Counted from the first letter of the stretch, positions 16,580 to 24,200 are shown. The stretch: DNA of 26,752 bases from JANNHK01 sp031404355 (GCA_031404355.1 JANNHK010000239.1:1-26752), one strand, 5' to 3'. Program-made: numbers and translations. The notes: a model not told the origin generated them from the sequence alone.

Positions 16580-16927
16580 GTGCCCGCTCGTGACGATCTC
16601 GACGTGCTCATCGATGAGCTTGCTGAAGACGACGCCGGATTGCGCCTACGAGTTGCTGCCGCGCTGGAACGCCGCGAGTTGGCTCGGCAGCTCGCGGGAT
16701 GCCGGCGAGACGCCGGCTTCACGCAATCGGAGATCGCGGCACGCATGGGAACCAGCCAGGGCCAGATCGCTCGATTCGAATCTGGCGCGGACACACGACT
16801 GTCGACGGTTGCGCGCTACGCCGCGGCGCTCGATGTCGCGGTGACTTGGTCGATCCACCCTGTGACACCGCCCCGAAAGCGCGGAGGTCGATCGCAGCCA
16901 ACGGTGCGCACGCGCAAGACTGCATAG
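16580..16927 (+). CDS. XRE-family antitoxin (HigA-like)
   Basis: A 115-residue protein with an N-terminal helical arm (DDLDVLIDELAEDDAGLRLRV) and a Cro/C1 HTH at about 37-92: LAGCRRDAGFTQSEIAARMG, TSQGQIARFESGADTR, LSTVARYAAALDV. The tail is basic (PPRKRGGRSQ). GTG 16580 is set by a perfect AAGGAGGTGA ribosome-binding site at 16564-16573, unusually strong for this window. It lies downstream of the HigB-like toxin and would bind it and repress the unit. An adenylyl-cyclase remnant begins 10 bases after the stop on the other strand. Confidence 0.85.
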   Translation: MPARDDLDVLIDELAEDDAGLRLRVAAALERRELARQLAGCRRDAGFTQSEIAARMGTSQGQIARFESGADTRLSTVARYAAALDVAVTWSIHPVTPPRKRGGRSQPTVRTRKTA

Positions 16928-16936
16928 GCCCGACGC

Positions 16937-17084
16937 CTACGCGACCTTCCCGATCGGCACCCACCTCGACCCATAGGCCAGCCGCTGCGAGAGCCGCCAG
17001 GTGCGCGGCACCCCCTGGGTCGCGCTCTTGCCGGTCGACGAATGTGAGACCTGACCCAGCGACGAGATCGACGACGGCACGCAC
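16937..17084 (-). pseudogene. C-terminal remnant of a class III adenylyl cyclase protein
   Basis: Reading the minus strand from 17084, the peptide RAVVDLVAGSGLTFVDRQER matches the conserved region after the catalytic core of actinobacterial adenylyl/guanylate cyclases (typically V.DLVAGSG..F.DRG.H.LKGVPG.W.L). The expected continuation QGVPRTWRLSQRLA appears in another frame, with its stop TAG at 16939-16937. So about 50 C-terminal codons survive with one frameshift, and the rest of the gene is absent. Its 5' edge abuts the palindrome at 17085-17102. It is a decayed fragment and probably not expressed. Confidence 0.65.
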
Positions 17085-17102
17085 CGGCCGGTTTACCGGC
17101 CG
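17085..17102. repeat. 18-bp palindrome at the edge of the cyclase remnant
   Basis: CGGCCGGT (17085-17092), TT, ACCGGCCG (17095-17102): perfect 8-bp arms. It lies 122 bases before the LLM gene and exactly at the boundary where cyclase homology ends, so it may be an operator, a hairpin or an insertion junction. Confidence 0.55.
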
Positions 17103-17223
17103 AGAAGCTCACCAGATCGTGCCGGGCGGACCAGCCCTTGATCGGGGCGAGTAGGTTTCAGCTGCTCAGTCCAGGAGCACGGGCGCGCCTGTTGCTGTTC
17201 ACCTGGTAGGGAGCAGCGCCAAG

Positions 17224-18147
17224 GTGCACTTTCACGCATTCCTTCCGACCTACTGGGACCACTACGGGTCCTCCTCCATCGACGCGGCCATCGCGACGGC
17301 GGCAAGTACAGCCGCGGAGTTCGGATACGAGGGGGTATGGGCCAACGATGTGCTGGTCCACTCCTCCGCGCCTTCGGTGAGCGACGCAACGCAGCAGCTC
17401 CTCGAGCCGCTCGTCACCCTTGCATCCCTCGTGCACTTGGTGCCTGGTCTCACGTTGGGCACCGCTGTCGTGGTGTTGCCCTTGCGCGATCCGATGCTGG
17501 TGGCCAAGCAGGCTACGGCCCTGCACATGCTGTCGGGAGGTCGCTGCGTCCTCGGTGTCGGCATCGGGCACCGGGCGCCCGAGTTCGAGGTCGTCGGTGC
17601 CGATTTCGCACAACGCGCTGCTGTCACCCACGAGGCGATCGAGGTCATACAGACGCTGTGGCGTGAACCGGCGGCCAGTTTCCATGGCCGGTTCCATCAG
17701 TTCGAGAACGTCTCACAGGCGCCGATGCCGCCCGACGGCGGGCCACCGATCTGGGTTGGCGGGAACACCTCTCCCGCCGTCCGGAGGACGGCCCGGTACG
17801 GCAGCGGCTGGTTGGCCTGCTTCAGCGAACTGGAAGAGTTCCGTACGCGCGTTGCGCTGCTTCGGGAGCTGACCGAAGGCCGGGATACGCCATCGATCGC
17901 CAACATGCTCTATCTGCGCCTCGAACGGCGGGACGAGCCGACAACCGTGCGATCGACGACACCGAGGCTGGCGGCGAGCGCGTTCACGGGCAACGCCGAC
18001 GCCGTGGCAGCACACCTCGAACGATACGAAGACGCCGGTCTGGAGCATGCGCTCGTCGTGTTCGAATCAGAGAGCGTCGACGACCTCGTGCGCCAGATGC
18101 AGACCTTCGCCGAAGAAGTGGGTCCCCGCTTTGCCGGGTCGGGGTAG
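17224..18147 (+). CDS. LLM-class (luciferase-like, probably F420-dependent) oxidoreductase
   Basis: A 307-residue TIM-barrel flavin/F420 enzyme. It begins HFHAFLPT, has FGYEGVWANDVL, then LTLGTAVVVLPLRDPMLVAKQATALHMLSGGR (the family core strand-helix), GVGIGHRAPEFEVVG, HGRFHQFENV, GPPIWVGGNTSPAVRRTARYGSGWL, and a C-terminal GNADAVAAHLERYEDAGLEHALVV segment. These are typical of actinobacterial LLM proteins, most of which use F420. GTG 17224 has a GGGAG about 10 nt upstream. It is probably cytoplasmic and could reduce or oxidise a xenobiotic or lipid-derived substrate; none can be named. No partner gene is adjacent, and it is flanked by remnants, so it reads as a cargo gene. Confidence 0.9.
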   Translation: MHFHAFLPTYWDHYGSSSIDAAIATAASTAAEFGYEGVWANDVLVHSSAPSVSDATQQLLEPLVTLASLVHLVPGLTLGTAVVVLPLRDPMLVAKQATALHMLSGGRCVLGVGIGHRAPEFEVVGADFAQRAAVTHEAIEVIQTLWREPAASFHGRFHQFENVSQAPMPPDGGPPIWVGGNTSPAVRRTARYGSGWLACFSELEEFRTRVALLRELTEGRDTPSIANMLYLRLERRDEPTTVRSTTPRLAASAFTGNADAVAAHLERYEDAGLEHALVVFESESVDDLVRQMQTFAEEVGPRFAGSG

Positions 18148-18565
18148 CCGAGCTCGGTGTGCACGCACGATCAAGGCGACCAACGACATCGAGAACGCGT
18201 CGAGCACATCACCGATCGCTCCGAGGGCTACGCGTCACGACCCAGTGCGCCGAGTTCGCCGATCCAATCCTGAGCGGCGCCGTCAGGTCGGGAACCTAGG
18301 ACCCAGTCAGACGGGTCTGGCGGGATTAGCGCTCGCCTGGGATCGTCGGCGAGCCGCGATCGCGTACCACCCCACCAACGGCGCCGGCCGTGTAGTCCGC
18401 CTCCACGACGCACCTCCGACACGCATTGCTCGTGCCCCGTCTCCTCACAGATCCACTGCGTCGACGGGTGTAACACGCGTAGCTCGCGTCGCGAACTGGA
18501 GTTGGCCCGAGACCTTGGCACGCGTTGCGTCAGTCATTTTGCGAGAATGGCGGACCCGCTTGCTC
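18148..18565. other. Gene-free stretch between LLM gene and MazF toxin
   Basis: No gene can be supported. Open frames on both strands have shadow-like composition and no recognised domains. The only notable content is the CCTCCGACACGC repeat at 18413-18424. Confidence 0.5.
18413..18424 (+). repeat. Weak att-like repeat (CCTCCGACACGC)
   Basis: Twelve bases identical to 15907-15918 and ten identical to the tRNA-Leu end (6413-6422). Same orientation. On its own the match is too short to be convincing; it gains weight only as a member of the series at 6399, 7905 and 15902. Confidence 0.3.
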
Positions 18566-18883
18566 TCAGGCGAGCCCGAGGACCGTGAGGAGCGCTTCGT
18601 CGACGGACCAGAGTTCCTCTTGCGTGAGATGGGCAACCGATCGCCCGAGCCGTTGGGTGTCGACGGCTCCGAGCTGCTCGACGAGTACCCGGGTGGATTC
18701 CTTCTGGACCTCGATTTCGGGTCGGAACGACGCGGGTCTGGCGCTCATCGATGTCGGCGCGACGATGACGACCGAGCGCGGCAGAAGTGCACCGGCCTGT
18801 AACACGACCGCGAATCGTTCGCCGCGCTGTTCGTGTCCGACTCGGGCGCGCGGCTTGAACCGCAGTACGTCACCCCGTTGCAC
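18566..18883 (-). CDS. MazF/PemK-family mRNA interferase toxin
   Basis: A 105-residue protein with the MazF fold signature: QRGDVLRFKPR, then GHEQRGERFAVVLQ (the G.EQ.G.R catalytic loop, with Phe where Pro is usual), APTS with the conserved Thr44, and PEIEV, QLGAVDTQRLG. The GTG at 18883 lies inside the antitoxin gene and overlaps its end by 14 bases, so translation is coupled. It should cut mRNA or tRNA at short sequences unless bound by the ribbon-helix-helix partner. Function is inferred from the family. Confidence 0.88.
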   Translation of the reverse strand: MQRGDVLRFKPRARVGHEQRGERFAVVLQAGALLPRSVVIVAPTSMSARPASFRPEIEVQKESTRVLVEQLGAVDTQRLGRSVAHLTQEELWSVDEALLTVLGLA

Positions 18884-19109
18884 GGAGTGATTCCATGAAG
18901 GCCGAGACTTCGCGCATCTCCGCTCGATCGACCTCGTCCGCCTCGAGCGCGGCTGCTTCCGCGGCAAGATCACGGCGCTGCTGCAGCCGCTTCGACGCGC
19001 TCACGAGGGCGGTGCGGATCGCCTCGGACCTCGTCATGCCCGAGGCTTCCAACGCCCGCAGTGCCTTGATCGCTTCGTCGTCGAGCCTGACTGAGATCGC
19101 GTCGGCCAT
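18870..19109 (-). CDS. Ribbon-helix-helix (CopG-like) antitoxin
   Basis: A 79-residue protein. ISVRLDDEAIKALRALEASGMTRSEAIRTALVSASKRL is a CopG/MetJ-type ribbon-helix-helix, and the acidic, helical tail (AAALEADEVDRAEMREVSAFMESLRATG) would bind the toxin. ATG 19109 sits 6 nt after TACACT on the minus strand (19121-19116), a leaderless pattern. It overlaps the MazF gene by 14 bases and would autorepress the unit as a DNA-binding dimer. Confidence 0.88.
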   Translation of the reverse strand: MADAISVRLDDEAIKALRALEASGMTRSEAIRTALVSASKRLQQRRDLAAEAAALEADEVDRAEMREVSAFMESLRATG

Positions 19110-19115
19110 GTCGAA

Positions 19116-19121
19116 AGTGTA
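19116..19121 (-). promoter_or_regulatory. -10 box of the minus-strand RHH/MazF module
   Basis: TACACT on the minus strand, 6 nt before the antitoxin ATG, which would start the transcript at or near the start codon. TCGCGA, a short palindrome, lies next to it (19122-19127). Confidence 0.5.
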
Positions 19122-19350
19122 TCGCGAAATGTGCTACGGGCTGGTTGCGTCACTCCCGCACCTCGTACTGCGTCGGCAGCTTTCGGCCGGAACGCTCGAC
19201 GCGCGACGCGCCCAGTTGGCGCTCGGCGAGGGCTTGGGTCAGCTGGTCGTCGAACCATCTCGTGACGGCCAACGCTCACGGGCACCGTCGACGGGTTGGC
19301 CCGAGCCTCTGTCCGGTGCACGACCGCAGACGTCGGCGGGAGGTCGGCAG

Positions 19351-19377
19351 GTCCCGCAGGTCCCGCAGGTCCCGCAT
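19351..19377 (+). repeat. Three tandem 9-bp repeats upstream of the second antitoxin
   Basis: GTCCCGCAG at 19351-19359 and 19360-19368, and GTCCCGCAT at 19369-19377. They end 11 bases before the -10 box of the plus-strand RHH/MazF module, so they may be regulator-binding sites or a slippage-prone repeat. Confidence 0.7.
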
Positions 19378-19387
19378 TGCATTTCGC

Positions 19388-19393
19388 TATGCT
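19388..19393 (+). promoter_or_regulatory. -10 box of the plus-strand RHH/MazF module
   Basis: TATGCT lies 6 nt before ATG 19400, fitting a leaderless start. GCTAT is directly repeated at 19386-19390 and 19391-19395 over the box, a possible half-site pair for the ribbon-helix-helix antitoxin. Confidence 0.5.
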
Positions 19394-19399
19394 ATACGC

Positions 19400-19648
19400 A
19401 TGGCACAGTTGGTAACCCGAGTCGAGGACGAGCTGGCCGCAGCCGTCGATGAGCTCGTCGCCGCCGGCGTGGTGGCGAGTCGATCCGAGGCGGTGCGCCT
19501 CGGACTCGAACGCCTCGTCGATCGCTACCGCCGGGACGAAATCGGGGCGCGGATCACGAAGGGCTATCGCTCCGTGCCGCAGACCGAAGCAGAGGTGGGC
19601 TGGGCCGACGAGTCCTCGGTTCGCATGATCGCGGAGGAGCCTTGGTAA
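19400..19648 (+). CDS. Ribbon-helix-helix antitoxin (second module)
   Basis: An 82-residue protein: QLVTRVEDELAAAVDELVAAG then VASRSEAVRLGLERLVDRYRR forms a ribbon-helix-helix, with an acidic, aromatic tail (EVGWADESSVRMIAEEPW) suited to wrapping the toxin. ATG 19400 is fixed by the TATGCT box 6 nt upstream and the family start. It is followed by a MazF-like gene in the same direction and is divergent from the RHH/MazF pair at 18566-19109. Its sequence is clearly different from that of the other antitoxin, so the two modules are not recent duplicates. Confidence 0.85.
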   Translation: MAQLVTRVEDELAAAVDELVAAGVVASRSEAVRLGLERLVDRYRRDEIGARITKGYRSVPQTEAEVGWADESSVRMIAEEPW

Positions 19649-19659
19649 CCGGCACTCCG

Positions 19660-19962
19660 ATGCAGGGCGAAGTTTGGTGGGCGGAAGCCGAGGACAAGCG
19701 CCGACCTGTGCTGGTCGTCACGCGGACCGACGCGGTGCCGGTGCTCACGTGGATCATCGTGGCACCGGTGACGCGAACCATCCGAGACATCCCGACCGAG
19801 GTCGCGCTCGGCGCGGAGCACGGGCTGGCCGACGACTGTGTCGCGTCATTCGACAATCTCCAGCCGATACGGCGCACGTTCCTCACGCAACGTGTCGGCG
19901 AACTCCCTGTCGACGGACTCGACAACATCTGTCGGGCGCTGCGCGCACTCGCCGACTGTTGA
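19660..19962 (+). CDS. MazF-like toxin (second module)
   Basis: A 100-residue protein with the MazF opening QGEVWWAEAEDKRRPVLVVTR, a core WIIVAPVTRTIRDIPTEVAL with the conserved Thr, and ASFDNLQPIRRTFLTQRVGEL. The DKRRPVLVV form belongs to the short actinobacterial MazF group. ATG 19660 matches the family start; TTG 19642, which has GGAGGAG close upstream and overlaps the antitoxin stop, would add six residues. It would be neutralised by the upstream RHH protein. It is convergent with the TetR gene 35 bases on. Confidence 0.87.
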   Translation: MQGEVWWAEAEDKRRPVLVVTRTDAVPVLTWIIVAPVTRTIRDIPTEVALGAEHGLADDCVASFDNLQPIRRTFLTQRVGELPVDGLDNICRALRALADC

Positions 19963-19997
19963 CGGACCCACGAAGCCCGATCGAGGTCGTGCTGCGG

Positions 19998-20582
19998 TCA
20001 GGTTGTGCGAACGGTGTCCAGCGTCGCGTCCACGAGGCGTCGGATATGGCGTCCGGCAGTACGCAGCGGCTCAGCGTCACGACGAGCGCGGGCGAGAAGA
20101 AATCCGCCTTCCAGAGCAGCTACGAGGGTGGTTGCCAGCTCGTTGGCGTCGGGCTGTGACAGCCCCGCCGACACGAAGTGGGCCGCCCCGGCCTCGATCC
20201 AGTTGGCAAAGACGCGGTCGGTCGCTTGACGGAGCACGTCGTTGGTGTTGGCAACTTCTCGGGCGACGGTTCCGATCGGGCAGATGTCGATGAAGTCGGT
20301 CTGTTCGAGCACCTCGGCGGCGCCTTCGAAGAAGTCGGTCACCGCAGTCGCGGGACCGATTGCCTCGTCGGCGATCAGCTCGAAGAGCTGCTGATATGCC
20401 GCTCCCGATGACGTGATGACGGCTTCTGCCAGGTCGGTCTTGCCGCCGGGAAAGAAGTGATAGAGCGAACCGGTCGGGGCGCCCGCCGCGGTGGTGATCT
20501 GTTTGAGTGAGGTGCCGTTGAACCCGTGGCGGCGGAAGAGCTCGTTGGTCGCCGTGATCAATCGTTCACGTGTCCCGGTCAT
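19998..20582 (-). CDS. TetR-family regulator, LmrA/YxaF-like
   Basis: A 194-residue repressor. The N-terminal HTH runs from RERLITATNELFRRHGFNGTSLKQITTAAGAPTGSLYHFFPGGKTDLAEAV, and the ligand domain carries the CPIGTVAREV motif typical of LmrA/YxaF-like regulators, which control multidrug MFS pumps. ATG 20582 sits 6 nt after TAGACT on the minus strand (20594-20589). It is divergent from the NTF2-like gene and, beyond it, a DHA2 efflux pump; a near-perfect palindrome between them is its likely operator. It should respond to a drug-like ligand and relieve repression of itself and the pump; the ligand is unknown. Confidence 0.9.
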   Translation of the reverse strand: MTGTRERLITATNELFRRHGFNGTSLKQITTAAGAPTGSLYHFFPGGKTDLAEAVITSSGAAYQQLFELIADEAIGPATAVTDFFEGAAEVLEQTDFIDICPIGTVAREVANTNDVLRQATDRVFANWIEAGAAHFVSAGLSQPDANELATTLVAALEGGFLLARARRDAEPLRTAGRHIRRLVDATLDTVRTT

Positions 20583-20591
20583 CGCTCGAGT

Positions 20592-20609
20592 CTAGAACGA
20601 TCGCTCTAG
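20592..20609. promoter_or_regulatory. TetR-type operator
   Basis: CTAGAACGATCGCTCTAG is an 18-bp palindrome with one mismatched pair. It overlaps the minus-strand TAGACT box of the TetR gene and abuts TAGGGT (20610-20615), a -10-like box for the plus-strand NTF2-like gene. Binding here would block both promoters. Confidence 0.7.
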
Positions 20610-20652
20610 TAGGGTCGCCGTTGCGCCAAACACCCCGTCGCCGGGAGGGCCC

Positions 20653-21114
20653 GTGTACAAGACCGCCGTCCGCGCGTTGATCCGCCACAGCATCGCCAAG
20701 TTGAACGAGGGCAACCCCGAGCTGTTGCTTAGGCTCGCCGCCCCCGACGCCGAGCTCACCTTTCCCGGCAACAACACGTGGGCGACCATGCACCACGCCG
20801 TCGAGAAGGGCCGTCGCCGTCACGTCACCCATCGAGGGATCGACGAGTGCCGGTCGTTCGCTGAGAGGTTCGCCGCCGAAGGCGTCCAGTTCGAGATCGA
20901 GGACATCCTCGTCAACGGAGGCCCATGGAACACGCGGGTCGCGCTGCGGGCATGCACCTTCGTTCCCGGGCCGGACGGCGTCGACATCTACAACAACCGT
21001 GCCACGGCGTTTCTCGAGATCCGGTGGGGCCGCCTCGTCAGCTGGGAGGACTACGAAGACACCGAACGGACCGCCCTCTGGGATCGCGATCGAGCACTAC
21101 TGGCGCCACCCTGA
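20653..21114 (+). CDS. NTF2-like / SnoaL-type small protein
   Basis: A 153-residue protein with the cone-shaped NTF2 fold pattern: an N-terminal helix pair (VRALIRHSIAKLNEGNPELLLRLAAPDAELTF), then FEIEDILVNGGPWNTRVALRACT, NNRATAFLEIRWGRLVSWEDYEDT as the closing strands. Family members are enzymes (isomerases, cyclases, hydrolases) or ligand-binding proteins. GTG 20653 follows GGGAGGG closely. Its position under the TetR operator and before an efflux pump suggests it acts on or carries the pump substrate, which is inference. Confidence 0.8.
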   Translation: MYKTAVRALIRHSIAKLNEGNPELLLRLAAPDAELTFPGNNTWATMHHAVEKGRRRHVTHRGIDECRSFAERFAAEGVQFEIEDILVNGGPWNTRVALRACTFVPGPDGVDIYNNRATAFLEIRWGRLVSWEDYEDTERTALWDRDRALLAPP

Positions 21115-21218
21115 GCACATTTTGACCGCGTGACGAGACATCACAAGATGAGCGGCTCGGTGAGCGCCGACCTGGCGTGGCACCCTGCTGATCCGACGAG
21201 AGGGAACCGGGGCCGACG

Positions 21219-22856
21219 ATGACGGGCACGGCAGAGACGACCGAGCCGGCTATCGGCGCGGCGGCCAAGGCCGTCCTCGTCACGCTCGCGGCCGCGCAGT
21301 TCGTGATGATCCTCGACGCGTCGGTGATGAACGTGTCGATCGCGACAGTGGCGGACGACCTGGGCACGACGGTCACGGGCATCCAGACCGCGATCACGCT
21401 GTACACGTTGGTGATGGCGTCGCTGATGATCACCGGCGGCAGAATGGGCGCGATCTTGGGCCGCAAGCGTGCGTTCACGATCGGGTGCGTGATCTACGCG
21501 TGCGGGTCGATGACGACAGCGCTTTCGCCCAATCTCGCCGTGTTGATGTTCGGCTGGTCGTTCCTCGAAGGGGTCGGTGCCGCGCTCGTCATGCCGGCAA
21601 TCGTGGCGTTGGTGGCATCGAACTTCCCCAGACCCGACCGGCCACGCGCGTACGGGCTCGTGGCCGCCGGCGGCGCGATCGCGGTCGCGGTCGGTCCGTT
21701 GATCGGCGGGCTGTTCACCACGTACTGGTCGTGGCGGTATGTGTTCGTAGGTGAGGTACTGGTGATCGGCGTGGTCCTCCTTCTCAACCGGCGCACCGCC
21801 GACACACCCAAGGAGGAAGACGCCCGACTCGATCTCGTCGGCACGGCCCTCTCGGCCCTCGGGTTGGGTCTGATCGTCTACGGAGTGTTGCGCGCGGGTA
21901 CGTGGGGTTTCGTACAACCCAAGCCCGATGCCCCCACCTGGTTGGGCCTCTCGCCCGTGATCTGGCTGATACTCGCCGGGGGCGTGGTGCTGTTCGGGTT
22001 CCTCGTCTGGGAAGCGTACCGGCGCGACGCCGGCAAGCCCGCGCTGCTCGATCCCGCGATCCTGCGGGTCCGGCTGTTGCGCAGTGGGCTCGCGGCGTTC
22101 TTCTTCCAGTACCTGCTCCAGGCCGGGCTGTTCTTCGCGGTGCCGTTGTTCCTCTCGATCGCGCTCGGCCTTTCGGCAATCCAGACCGGGGTCCGGATAC
22201 TGCCGCTGTCGATCACGTTGGTGATCGCCGCGGTCGGGATCCCCAAGATGTTCCCTCGGGCATCGCCGCGGCGGGTCTGCGAACTCGGGTTCCTCGCGCT
22301 GTTTCTCGGTCTCGTCGCGTTCGTCGCCGCGCTCGACGCCCGTGCGGGACCCGAGATCACTACCTGGCCGATGCTCCTCGCCGGCCTCGGCATCGGCGCG
22401 CTCGCATCGCAACTCGGCGCCGTGACCGTCGGTGCGCTGCCCGACGAACAAAGCGGCGAGGTCGGTGGCCTTCAGAACACGTTCTCGAACCTCGGTATCT
22501 CGATCGGTACTGCGCTGGCCGGTGCGATCCTGATGTCCGCGCTCACCGCGTCGTTCTTCACCGGGATCGCGAACAACCCGGACGTGCCCGACGACCTCGT
22601 CTCGAACGCCCAGGTCGAGCTCACCAGCGGGGTGCCGTTCATCTCCGACGCCGACCTCGAAGCCGCGCTGGAAGACGCCGGCGTGACCGGCGCCACCGCC
22701 ACCGCCATCGTCGACGAAAACGCCGAAGCCCGGCTGGCGGCGCTCCGCGCCTCTCTCGCGGTCCTCGCCGTCCTCGCCCTCGTTGCACTCTTCTTGAGTC
22801 GCAGCCTTCCGACGACAGCGACAGCGACAGCGACAGCAGCAGACGCCGAAGCATGA
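21219..22856 (+). CDS. MFS transporter, DHA2 family (EmrB/QacA-like) efflux pump
   Basis: A 545-residue, probably 14-helix drug:H+ antiporter. Helix 1 holds FVMILDASVMNVSI with the Asp of DHA2 pumps, motif A is GGRMGAILGRKRAF, helix 5 has motif C (AVAVGPLIGGLF), followed by WSWRYVFVGEV. The last helix is LRASLAVLAVLALVALFLSRS. A helical segment between helices 13 and 14 (DADLEAALEDAGVT) is periplasmic. The tail is a T-A repeat coded by four tandem GACAGC units (22814-22837). It probably exports a drug or metabolite under control of the upstream TetR regulator. The WS/DGAT gene starts 18 bases after its stop. Confidence 0.93.
   Translation: MTGTAETTEPAIGAAAKAVLVTLAAAQFVMILDASVMNVSIATVADDLGTTVTGIQTAITLYTLVMASLMITGGRMGAILGRKRAFTIGCVIYACGSMTTALSPNLAVLMFGWSFLEGVGAALVMPAIVALVASNFPRPDRPRAYGLVAAGGAIAVAVGPLIGGLFTTYWSWRYVFVGEVLVIGVVLLLNRRTADTPKEEDARLDLVGTALSALGLGLIVYGVLRAGTWGFVQPKPDAPTWLGLSPVIWLILAGGVVLFGFLVWEAYRRDAGKPALLDPAILRVRLLRSGLAAFFFQYLLQAGLFFAVPLFLSIALGLSAIQTGVRILPLSITLVIAAVGIPKMFPRASPRRVCELGFLALFLGLVAFVAALDARAGPEITTWPMLLAGLGIGALASQLGAVTVGALPDEQSGEVGGLQNTFSNLGISIGTALAGAILMSALTASFFTGIANNPDVPDDLVSNAQVELTSGVPFISDADLEAALEDAGVTGATATAIVDENAEARLAALRASLAVLAVLALVALFLSRSLPTTATATATAADAEA
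22814..22837 (+). repeat. Four tandem 6-bp repeats in the MFS gene tail
   Basis: Four exact copies of GACAGC. In frame they encode alternating Thr-Ala at the pump C-terminus. Copy number could change by slippage without shifting the frame. Confidence 0.8.
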
Positions 22857-22874
22857 AGGTGCGAGACTCAGGCG

Positions 22875-24200
22875 GTGGACGAGCGTCTCAGCCCCATCGA
22901 AGCCATCATGTGGAAGGCCGGACAGGATCCGACGCTGCGCATGACGGTCGGCCTCGTGATGGTGCTCGACCGCGCACCCAGCTATGACGCACTGGTAGAG
23001 CGCTTCGCCGCCGTCATGAAGCGTTCGCCGCGGTTGCAATCACGGCCCGGCGATCTGACGTTCGCGCACGCGTGTCCGCCGTGGGTCGAAGACGACGCGC
23101 TCGGCGCCGAGCATCATGTCCGGACTGCAGCAATCAGCCGGCCCGGAACGCTGCGCCAACTGCTCGACCTCGTGGGGGTGTTCGAATCGGTTCCCTTCGA
23201 CCCGAAACGAGCGCCGTGGGACGGCACGCTGATCGAGGGTCTCGAGGATGGCCGCGCCGTGCTGTACATGCGCGCCCACCATGTCGTCACCGACGGATTG
23301 GCCGGGCTCCGCCTCGCCGGCCGGTTCCTCGACGGCGACGAGGTCGATCTGCGCGCGGAGCAGGCACCGACGAGCGACCGGAGATCCGGTCTCGCGGCGA
23401 TCGATCTCACGGCGGCACTGCGTCCGTTGCAGGTCGCGGTGAACACGGCACGCGACCCGGAGCGAGTCAGTGTCGTCGTGCGCGGCTTCCAGCGGGTGCT
23501 CGACCTGACAACGTCGGTGTCCCGACAAGTCGCGATCACCGGCGGCTCGTTGTCGCCGTTGTTCGTAGACGAGTCCATGACGACCCGCTTCGAGGTCGTC
23601 TCGGTTCCCGGCGCGCGCGCAGCAGCGCTCGCCCTCGGCGGCAGCAGGAACGACTTGCTCGTTGCCGGCGCCGCGGCCGGGCTCGGTCTGTACCACGAGC
23701 GGCTCGGCTCTCCGTGTGACGAGCTGCGGCTCTCGACGCCGACCAGCCAGCGGCGCGGGTCCGACGCCGGCGGCAACTGGTTTACGCCCGCGCGCGTCAC
23801 CGTGCCGACCGGGGCCGGGCCCCGAGGACCACACTTCGAGGTCGTCGCCGAGCGATTGACGCACGCACGCGCGGAGCCGGCGCTGCGGTTCGCGCCCGCG
23901 TTGGCATCGACGATCAACTACCTGCCCGCGCCGATGCTCATGCAGGCGTTGCACGCACAAGCGGGCACCGTCGACTTTGCCGCGACCGCGATCCCCGGCC
24001 TCCGCGGGTCGGGTCACATCTGCGGTGCTCGCATCGAGACCACGTATCCGTTCGGGCCCCGGCTGGGGTGCCCCGTGAACCTCACTGCGTTCGCCACCAA
24101 GGACCGGCTGGATATCGGAATCGCGCTCGACCCCGCCGCGATCACCGAACCGGCCGTCTTGCTCGAGTGCCTCGCCGAAGCGTTCGCTCGGTTGATCTGA
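22875..24200 (+). CDS. Wax ester synthase / diacylglycerol acyltransferase (WS/DGAT) family protein
   Basis: A 441-residue acyltransferase. It opens DERLSPIEAIMWKAG, has FDPKRAPWDGTLIEGLEDGRAVL before the catalytic motif HHVVTDG (His135, His136, Asp140), and ends with the DUF1298-type C-terminal domain: LRFAPALASTINYLPAP, TYPFGPRLGCPVNLTAFATKDRLDIGIALDPAAI. Family members join acyl-CoA to an alcohol or diacylglycerol to make storage lipid at the membrane. GTG 22875 is 18 bases after the MFS stop, so the two are probably co-transcribed; why a pump and an acyltransferase would be linked is unclear. The length is close to the family norm. Confidence 0.9.
   Translation: MDERLSPIEAIMWKAGQDPTLRMTVGLVMVLDRAPSYDALVERFAAVMKRSPRLQSRPGDLTFAHACPPWVEDDALGAEHHVRTAAISRPGTLRQLLDLVGVFESVPFDPKRAPWDGTLIEGLEDGRAVLYMRAHHVVTDGLAGLRLAGRFLDGDEVDLRAEQAPTSDRRSGLAAIDLTAALRPLQVAVNTARDPERVSVVVRGFQRVLDLTTSVSRQVAITGGSLSPLFVDESMTTRFEVVSVPGARAAALALGGSRNDLLVAGAAAGLGLYHERLGSPCDELRLSTPTSQRRGSDAGGNWFTPARVTVPTGAGPRGPHFEVVAERLTHARAEPALRFAPALASTINYLPAPMLMQALHAQAGTVDFAATAIPGLRGSGHICGARIETTYPFGPRLGCPVNLTAFATKDRLDIGIALDPAAITEPAVLLECLAEAFARLI

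Noticed and set aside
18047..18802. 251-codon open frame after the LLM gene
   Set aside because: It begins inside the LLM gene and overlaps the MazF gene antisense, with random-looking composition.
19351..19377. CRISPR-like array
   Set aside because: The three 9-bp units are adjacent with no spacers and are far too short; no cas genes are present.
20165..20178. Another near match to the tRNA-end repeat (CCGCCGACACGAAG)
   Set aside because: It lies within the TetR coding sequence and has a mismatch in the core; it shows that 10-12-base matches can arise by chance here.
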